Positions 9,287 to 15,283 of a stretch of 15,283 nucleotides of DNA are shown here, one piece after another. The stretch's first letter is position 1. The number at the start of each line of letters is the position of its first letter. Under the pieces are notes generated by a model, which was not told the DNA's origin, did not search any database, and worked only from the letters and a program-made list of their open reading frames with translations. The position numbers were made by a program, and so were the translations under genes. Source of the stretch: Paraglomus occultum (taxonomy: Eukaryota > Glomeromycota > Glomeromycetes > Paraglomerales > Paraglomeraceae); assembly GCA_910592205.1 (NCBI GenBank), contig CAJVPJ010000872.1, forward strand, positions 1 to 15,283, read 5' to 3'.

Positions 9287-9577
9287 TCATATTTGACTTT
9301 GGACATAAAAATTCCATTTTAATAGATTATTCCAAAGCAGATGCATTACTTGACACATTGGGTCAACAAAAGCATTATCACTTCCACGAATCATGTTAAT
9401 TAAGAAAGTCAATTGAATTATTGACAAATCCGCATGTCTCTTGACACAAGTCTGCGCAACATATTCAGAGAAAATCCGCTCGATCCCGAGTTCTTTCAGT
9501 GGTATTGTAACGCGTTGGGTATAGTAATAACCAATCGCAGATAATACGAAATATTGTTCAGACAAATTACACAATTC
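9287..9577 (-). pseudogene. In-frame continuation after TAA of the unrecognised protein
   Basis: Directly after the TAA at 9580-9578 the same frame stays open for another 96 codons to TGA at 9289-9287. Its sequence (for example SEQYFVLSAIGYYYT, PLKELGIERIF) looks like helical protein, not chance translation, and starts without an ATG of its own nearby (the first residues would be EL). This suggests the original protein was about 337 residues and a nonsense change removed the end. Stop-codon readthrough, an unseen splice event, or a sequencing error are the alternatives. No function is recognised. Confidence 0.45.
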
Positions 9578-10303
9578 TTATATAAGCTTGAGCAGCGTCA
9601 GATTATCTTTATGATATCCAAAGCAAATCTGCTCCATAGCTTGATAAAAGACGGGACTCGAAGCTACAAATTCGCAATAATATTCATACGTCTTTCGATA
9701 TAACTCGGCTATTGCTTCAGCAGTAGAATCGTATTCTCCAGCATCATCCCCCGCAATGACAATATAGTTTATGTCATGTTCATCTTCGTAAATATATTCA
9801 TCGACTATTGGGCTAATAGATACCGATTTAACCGTTTTGGGGTTTGCAGGGTCTTTCAAGCAACTCTTCAAAAGATATGCGTCCATTGAATCATCGTCAC
9901 AACACGAGTACCCGCTCATGGGCGCCTTATGCCGAAGATGTGCTTTCCGACGTAGCCTCACTCTATCTAATTTGTCCTGCCATCTCTCGAACCACTTTTG
10001 TAATTTGTCTTTGCGTCTGGAAAATTCATCTGCCTTGTGTCTTAATTCTCGCTGCAATTCAACAACCTTCAACCAGCGTGCAGCGTATTTCTTTGTTATC
10101 CAGGCGGCACGAAGATTTGGGTAGCTGCCTGGGAGCTCGGGCCAGTCCAGAGACTTTGCAAGTGCTGGACGGCAGTATTTTCTTTCGGGATCACTGATCG
10201 CGTCTAGACCTTTCTTTATACTACGGATGACTGCCAGTCCAATGTTGAGGAGGACAGGCTCATGTTTGGTTTTCTGAGTCCCGATCGTTCGTAATGCCGG
10301 CAT
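9578..10303 (-). CDS. Unrecognised charged, helical protein
   Basis: A single-exon frame of 241 residues, with ATG at 10303 in good context (AAAAATG). A basic N-terminal half (MPALRTIGTQKTK) is followed by a strongly charged, probably coiled-coil or long helical stretch (about residues 75-125, rich in Arg, Lys, Glu, Trp and Leu, such as RRKDKLQKWFERW). Then come a short Cys-Asp patch (SCCDDD, about 133-138), an acidic segment (EYIYEDEHD, about 169-177) and an aromatic-rich end. I do not recognise the family, and no catalytic motif, signal peptide or membrane helix is evident. It is transcribed divergently from epsilon-COP, with 330 bases between the starts. The frame ends at TAA but continues open beyond it, so the protein may be truncated relative to its ancestor. 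Confidence 0.6.
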   Translation of the reverse strand: MPALRTIGTQKTKHEPVLLNIGLAVIRSIKKGLDAISDPERKYCRPALAKSLDWPELPGSYPNLRAAWITKKYAARWLKVVELQRELRHKADEFSRRKDKLQKWFERWQDKLDRVRLRRKAHLRHKAPMSGYSCCDDDSMDAYLLKSCLKDPANPKTVKSVSISPIVDEYIYEDEHDINYIVIAGDDAGEYDSTAEAIAELYRKTYEYYCEFVASSPVFYQAMEQICFGYHKDNLTLLKLI

Positions 10304-10633
10304 TTTTATTTGGGTGGGGAGCTGTCGAAACGTTGGTGCACTTTTCGTGTGTTGATTTATTTACAAATTTATCATGTGATCAAATTAAAGAAGTATGTGT
10401 TTAAAAACCATCATAATAATAAAGAACGAGAAACAATTTAAATGTTTTCGAAAGAGAGTTGAAATACCACGTGATTTGTCGTTGAGTCTCCAAAGTAATA
10501 ACAGCATTGACGCATTCTCGTAATAGCAAGGTAATTAGTATGTTGTCAACAAACATTCGTTACGTCACCCAAAATTCAGATTTTTACAGCAAAAACATTT
10601 CAGTATTCACTATAATAATAACGTTTACACCAA
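10304..10633. promoter_or_regulatory. Shared promoter region between divergent genes
   Basis: This 330-base gap separates two divergent start codons, so it should drive both genes. It contains a palindromic CACGTG (10468-10473), the core site of bHLH factors, and a full CRE-like TTACGTCA (10560-10567), which bZIP factors bind, about 67 bases before the epsilon-COP ATG. The sites are seen in the sequence; their use is inferred. No clear TATA box stands out. Confidence 0.4.
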
Positions 10634-12162
10634 ATGGATGAACTTTTCGCTCTTCGCAACCTCTTCTACACTGGTATGCCTCGTTCCGCAAATATCTTTG
10701 CTACTTATCCAGAGATCTGACTCCTACCCACACTCTATCGAATAACCCTAACAACCCAGGCGCTTATCAACAAGTAATAAATGAAGCCAATTCTCGCAGT
10801 CCCCTTTCTGAATCAGCAAATCAGGAACGTAAAGTCTATCTATACCGTGCCTATATTGCTCAAAAAAAGTACAACATTGTAATCTCTGACGTGAAAGACT
10901 CTGACATTATCGATCTACGCGCGGTAAAACTCCTTGCATTGTACCTACAAGCAAAGGACAAGAATGACGCAACAAAGAAAGAAGAGATTGTAAAGGAAGT
11001 AAAGGACATTGTTGGTGAAAACTCGGCAAATCAAACAGTGCAGATTGTTTCGGCTACGATTATGGTGCATGAAGGCTTGTTGGAGGATGCGCTGAGGATT
11101 TTAGTAAGGAATAATAAGAACTTGGAAAAGTATGTTTATTTGGATATGGTCGGTGCATCATCGAAATAGAGACACGTTGAACATGGCATAGACTGTTCAA
11201 TTCATGGTATCATGACTAGAACTGAACTCGCCCGGCCGCAAAAAATTTTAATCAGTCTATACAATCAATTACGATTGTTTCTGGTTTATTTAGCTAATAT
11301 GTTTCCTTATTTGTATAATTTCAGCGTTGCCTTAATTATCCAAATTTATATCCAACTTGACCGTCTTGATCTCGCCAAGCGTGAACTTGCATCCGCTAAA
11401 ACGTGGGCGGAAGATGCAACGCTTGCTCAACTGATGGAAGCATGGGTCGGGCTGAAGACGGTGAGTATCAGCGTTTCGGAACGTTTGACTCTTATGAACA
11501 TAGAAATACCCTTCATCTTACATGTCTCATATTATTTTAGGGTGGTGATAAATATCAAGAAGCATATTATATTTATGAAGAAATAGCTCAGTCGCCATCT
11601 TCGAATACTGTGAAAATTCTAAACGGACAAGCTATTGCTAATATTCATCTCGGACGGTATCCCGAAGCGGAAAGCCTTTTGCTCGATGCTTTGAACAAGG
11701 TGTGTCAACAGGAAATGACTCGTGATCGGCAATGTGGTGTTATAGAGTTTTGCTGTCGAATTTGCTGGCTGAGATCACGCGATAACACTATCCTTTATGT
11801 ATGTTTAGAATAATGATGATCCAGATACTTTGGTGAATCTTATCGTAGTATCAGGCTTTTTGGGAAAGCCGGAAGACGTTATCAACAGATATATCAGGTG
11901 CGTTGAATTTACTGCAGGGGTCTGAGAATAGAGTACTCGTTTAGCCCAAACGCACCGCCTTGCATATATTCCTTTATTAATCAAATCTCGCATTGTTAAC
12001 GACTTTGTTTATCCATAAAAAAAATCTCACGTCTTGGTATTCGATCTATGCATTATATCTAGTCAATTGAAAGAAGTAGCTCCGACTCACATGTTCCTGC
12101 AAGACCTTGATCTGAAAACCAGTCTGTTTGATAGGGCTGCACAACGATTTGAGATTGCATAA
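10634..12162 (+). CDS. SEC28: Coatomer subunit epsilon (epsilon-COP)
   Basis: Six exons (10634-10673, 10760-11129, 11325-11460, 11541-11699, 11809-11897, 12063-12162) join in frame into 297 residues, the normal size for this family (about 290-310). The start MDELFALRNLFYTGAYQQVINEA is split by the first intron and matches the conserved N-terminus of epsilon-COP. The body is a run of TPR-like helical pairs, including ALRILVRNN, VALIIQIYIQLDRLDLAKREL, KILNGQAIANIHLGRYPEAESLLLDAL and TLVNLIVVSGFLGK. The C-terminal end FDRAAQRFEIA fits the family's FDR-type ending. The protein stabilises alpha-COP in the cytosolic COPI coat that returns cargo from Golgi to ER. All introns are GT-AG and small (72-195 bases). 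The first 13 codons are separated from the rest by a short intron, so a simple ORF scan would miss the true start. No sign of decay. Confidence 0.95.
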
Positions 12163-12414
12163 ATTGTTCGATTCAACGATTTACTCGTTGATTCCATGTT
12201 CCAGAATTTCTGCCAGTTTCTTTTTCAGTTAAAGACTGATTTCTTGGGTAATGGTTGTTATGTATTTATGTGTACTCGAGTTTTGGTAATTGCCATTAAC
12301 TAATTGTCTCGTTAAATTTAGAAGTGCGATTGCGCACTTGCAGGAAGGCAGTCTCATTAGATGAGTGTTATCGTTACAAGGTTTTTAAATTATAGACGAG
12401 ATATTAAATTGCTA

Positions 12415-12420
12415 AATAAA
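12415..12420 (+). terminator. Possible polyadenylation signal of epsilon-COP
   Basis: AATAAA about 250 bases after the stop codon. It is the first canonical hexamer on this strand downstream. The long distance and AT-rich context make it tentative. Confidence 0.25.
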
Positions 12421-12430
12421 CTTTAAATTT

Positions 12431-12640
12431 AAAACAAAAACAAAAACAACAAAAAATTCATTAGCAGATTCTTGATCGATCTAGGATCTAACTACATAAC
12501 TTAGTAAATTTCCTATTATTAATATTAGTTATATTGGCCATTATCGCGTCGACAATGAGATTAAAATAGTCAACACTAACACAAGAAAATACAAAAAAAA
12601 CCACACAAACACAAAAACAGAGAGGAATTGAAAACAAAAA
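12431..12640. repeat. A/C-rich low-complexity tracts
   Basis: Two runs of CAAAAA-like units (12431-12457 and about 12571-12640) are separated by a more ordinary stretch. The plus strand is purine-poor except for A. This is simple sequence with no coding potential that I trust. Confidence 0.6.
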
Positions 12641-12725
12641 TAAGTACAGTCTTACCTTGTTTATATCCCCACTTTGAGATAGAGCTTTTTTAGGGACATA
12701 TTCGAGGTGTGATACAACTGAAGTA

Positions 12726-13056
12726 CAGTGCCGTCTCAAAGGTCACTGACCATTGGCAACGCAATTGCCGTAAAAGTAATACTGAATTAGCGCACCTTAG
12801 ACGTAATATGTGAACAAAACGTCGCGATATTATAGATAGTATAATTGCAAATTTACCTAACGCCGACTTTTATCTTACCAAAAACGTTATAATTAGGCTA
12901 TGCGAGTTGAATATTTAAACAACCGTTAAAAATTAATCCACATATAACTTTGAATCTAGGAGATATTGTTCGATAGTTACTGGCCTACCTCCTAAATTTA
13001 CAATTAAATGTAAATGTGACATAACGAGCAATGCAATTACAGTGAGACTAATACTG
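12726..13056. mobile_element. Possible decayed MITE with TA-flanked ends
   Basis: The left end is CAGTGCCGTCTCA preceded by TA (12724-12725). The right end read from the other strand is CAGTATTAGTCTCA, flanked by TA at 13057-13058. The shared TACAGT and GTCTCA words on opposite strands, 331 bases apart, resemble eroded Tc1-type inverted ends. The match is short and gapped, so chance in AT-rich DNA is quite possible. Confidence 0.2.
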
Positions 13057-13287
13057 TATGTTAGTCAGTAATATAATATTATTTTATATGACTAACTTTT
13101 GTGTCCCGAAAAAGCTAAGGTTGATTTATTTACTTAACCTAAAATTTAAAATTGTTAAAAAATTTAATTAATATAATAAATGTACATAAATTTACATTCA
13201 CTCGAAAGCGCTGGAAAACTACTATCGAATATAAAAAAGTTTGGCCAAATATCTTGCTTTGTTGTTGAGGAAACAAAATGCTATTGA

Positions 13288-13303
13288 ATTATTATTATTA
13301 TTA
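13288..13303. repeat. ATT trinucleotide microsatellite
   Basis: Five uninterrupted ATT units in AT-rich intergenic DNA, followed about 10 bases later by an A9 run. No function is implied. Confidence 0.7.
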
Positions 13304-14201
13304 AATCTTTCAAAAAAAAAACTTAAGTATATTCAACCATATTGCAATTCAGTGTCTTTTACTTAACATCGCATCGTTAGAAAAACAAACATGTCTAATA
13401 TCATTTTACTTTATCTCTCGCACTATATTTGAATAATAATAAACTATATGCCCAATCATCGCGCAAAAGCCATTTTGACGCATTCTTAGCGTTCAGATAC
13501 CAATGTAAATTAATGACACAAACACCGAGTACTGTAAACGTTCAGCGTAATGCATATTAACAAAGTGAAAATTTTTACTGCTCGAAAGAAATAACAAACC
13601 CGTTTGTGTCAGAGAGAATTTGTACAATGTAATCTGTTCTATACAACGAGATTTACACACGCTGGCTACAAAAAGACATTCAACATCAATACAGCTTGCA
13701 CTCCCAGAAAATTAATTGTAGCAATATTGTAATTAACATATTCAGGAATCTTAGACATTTACTAGAGTATGTGAATGCGCCATTAAAGAGAATGTGCTTT
13801 ATTCCGCTGAAATATGTGTGAGTGAGTAGTACTGTAGTAGTGGGAGGGGGCGCAGAGTAATAGAGAATATTTACTTCTTTTCGTTTCCTAATTATGTTCT
13901 TGTCAAAAAATTGAACGGCCAATGTTAGTATTCAGCGAATTCTGGTTGTGTTAACTGCTGGCTTAGAAATATTATGTTTATTCATATTTGTTATACTAGC
14001 TTGTTCAGGTGTACTATTGGACACTGTAGAGTACGTCGACCATCACATACAACAATTCTGATCCGATTCGGAAGTGAGATAAATTCGGAAATGGGTCAGA
14101 ATAAGAACAGTACTATTGATTTTAAAAACATAAGGGGCAATTTTTTCTCCTTGTTTGTAATTCTTGGGTTTCATAGTGAATTCAATGTAAATTAGTTTCA
14201 T

Positions 14202-14227
14202 ATTATTTTTTTTTATAAAAAAATAAT
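14202..14227. repeat. A/T inverted repeat
   Basis: ATTATTTTTTT and AAAAAAATAAT arms face each other across a few bases and could form a short hairpin. It is not attached to any gene that would make it a terminator. Confidence 0.5.
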
Positions 14228-15016
14228 TCTATATTAATACATTCATCTCATTCTGGTATGATAGGGTGAACAATAAAATTAAGAAGACATAAGTTATAAA
14301 TGAGCGCCATTATTACTTTTCAAAACTGGTATCAGCGACGATAAAAATAGAACAATAATAAAATAAAAGAGTTTCGTAATAATTAAAAATGATCAGGATC
14401 GATCGTTATTATATCCGAATACTTCAGTATCGAATATTGTTTTATAACATCAACTAGATTTAATTCTTACAGAAATGTCACATTTTCTGCTTTATCGTAT
14501 TCACAGGGGTTCCTATCTGCATTCGAGACATAAAGTACACTATCGCGTCTATCAAAGTTTTGCGTAAATAGCAATATCCGGTAGTATATTACATTATTGC
14601 GCATCATCCGGCCGGTCGGTGCTGAAATTGAAAATAAGCTTCACTGTCCAGGCAAACATGACTACGTATTTATTTATAAACTTCAAATAATTGGTTTTCA
14701 ATGTTTACTTTTAATTAATAATTTTCTTATATTTCTAATACTCTGCCCGGAAAAGGCAGCTAATGGTAAACATGCGTAACTTCATTTCGGCGTCTTGCTA
14801 ATTCATCTATATTAACATATGTAGAAGCACATCGTATAATTCAAACCTTTGAATAAAATTCATATAATAACAAACTGCAATAACAATAAACGGTAAATTA
14901 CGAGTCTATTCAAAAATAGTTTGAGTTGCTAAATTATAAGAAATAAATGTGTTAATATTGTAATATTGTAAATTGACTCTATTTGTACTAGTACCAACGC
15001 ATAACATACCTGCAGC

Positions 15017-15175
15017 TGAATCCAAATCGTAGCTGTTTCTTGGTTTAGGCAGACCTCCAGTAGGTAAGAGTATACTAGAGTATTTACTCTCCTTCTCGAG
15101 ACGTGATAACGGTTTTACATTATTATAATAAACAGAATTCCACACATTGACATCAGATTTATCCTTTTTTTACAT
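15017..15175 (-). pseudogene. Fragment of a third kinase copy (C-terminal tail)
   Basis: The frame reads DKSDVNVWNSVYYNNVKPLSRLEKES and onward to PKPRNSYDLDS, closely matching residues about 272-320 of the complete kinase at 3779-4904. No kinase core follows on its upstream side. Going upstream the frame meets TAA (about 15170-15175) within ten codons, and beyond that similarity fades. No ATG is available. On the downstream side similarity ends at GCTGCAG|GTATGT (junction about 15011), a good 5' splice site, so the fragment once had, or still has, a different spliced ending instead of LLDED. It is best read as a truncated duplicate. Confidence 0.65.
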
Positions 15176-15208
15176 TTTTAATAATGTTGTAAACATCCCT
15201 CCAAAATG

Positions 15209-15283
15209 TATACACTCACTGGACAAAAGTCTACGTAATTTTTGTCGATCACATAGTAAAACATATGAAAAATCTATTTTTTC
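15209..15283. mobile_element. Possible Tc1/mariner-like terminal sequence at window edge
   Basis: TACACTCACTGGACAAAAGT follows a TA dinucleotide at 15209-15210. The CACTGGACAAAAGT layout resembles outer ends of Tc1-type inverted repeats (CACTGxxCAAAAGT). If correct, the element extends out of the window, and its insertion may explain why the kinase fragment beside it is truncated. The other end is not visible, so this rests on resemblance alone. Confidence 0.25.

Larger units (their letters stand above)
12641..15016. other. Long AT-rich, gene-free stretch
   Basis: About 2.4 kb with only short frames on either strand and no recognisable motif. It contains an ATT microsatellite, A/T hairpins, small inverted repeats (ATTTACA/TGTAAAT near 13000) and one possible decayed transposon. 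No tRNA or rRNA was seen. Confidence 0.5.

Noticed and set aside
9837-10197. Plus-strand frames of 95 and 117 codons
   Set aside because: They are antisense to the charged helical protein. Their composition reflects its Arg/Lys-rich codons.
10891-11169. Separate short gene starting at 10891
   Set aside because: It is the middle of epsilon-COP exon 2. The true start is at 10634 across an 86-base intron, and the end at 11169 is reached only by reading into the next intron.
13686-13922. 78-codon minus frame and similar short frames in 12.4-14.8 kb
   Set aside because: Composition follows the local AT-rich sequence with no motif. They are most likely chance.
12163-15016. CRISPR array, tRNA or rRNA gene
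   Set aside because: No regularly spaced repeats, no cloverleaf with a TTCGA-type arm and no ribosomal core sequence were seen. The window is eukaryotic, so CRISPR is not expected.

Overview
The window looks like fungal nuclear DNA, most probably from an arbuscular mycorrhizal fungus (Glomeromycotina, Rhizophagus-like). Three things point there: it is AT-rich, genes are split by many short GT-AG introns (about 60-200 bases), and it carries clustered copies of a tyrosine-kinase-like (TKL) protein with the style of that lineage's expanded families (HCDLHGGN catalytic loop, DLG in place of DFG, Cys-rich zinc-ribbon-like spacers). Genus and species cannot be fixed from the sequence.

Layout. Positions 1-1207 hold a possible plus-strand exon at the edge and a decayed minus-strand copy of the kinase-associated N-terminal module gene (two nonsense changes, one frameshift). 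About 1.2-3.7 kb has no convincing gene, only a few weak small ORFs. Positions 3779-6342 (minus) hold the kinase locus. A three-exon reading frame encodes degenerate kinase N-lobe-like units separated by Cys-rich linkers and ends in a stop that overlaps by 22 bases the ATG of a complete two-exon TKL kinase in another frame. A 199-base pogo/Tigger-like MITE lies just upstream (6474-6672). Positions 7111-8813 (plus) encode an intact seven-exon secretory-pathway DOMON-cytochrome b561 protein. Positions 9287-10303 (minus) encode an unrecognised charged helical protein whose frame is cut by one TAA. It is divergent from a complete six-exon epsilon-COP gene (10634-12162, plus) across a 330-base shared promoter region. 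From 12.2 to 15.0 kb the DNA is gene-free, very AT-rich and has low-complexity tracts. The right edge carries a fragment of a third kinase copy (C-terminal tail) beside a possible Tc1-like transposon end.

The conserved genes, epsilon-COP (COPI vesicle coat) and DOMON-b561 (transmembrane electron transfer), are ordinary single-copy type genes. The kinase material is accessory: one apparently functional copy with two decayed relatives within 15 kb. The main discovery candidate is that locus. Three successive units share the order zinc-ribbon or linker, W-I-P/E-Y/F motif, beta3-like V-T-x-K, then beta4-beta5. At least three of the units have a phase-0 intron at the same place, right after the alpha-C glutamate position, as if a kinase N-lobe had been repeatedly duplicated in front of the working kinase. 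All splice sites were inferred by eye from GT-AG consensus and reading-frame continuity.
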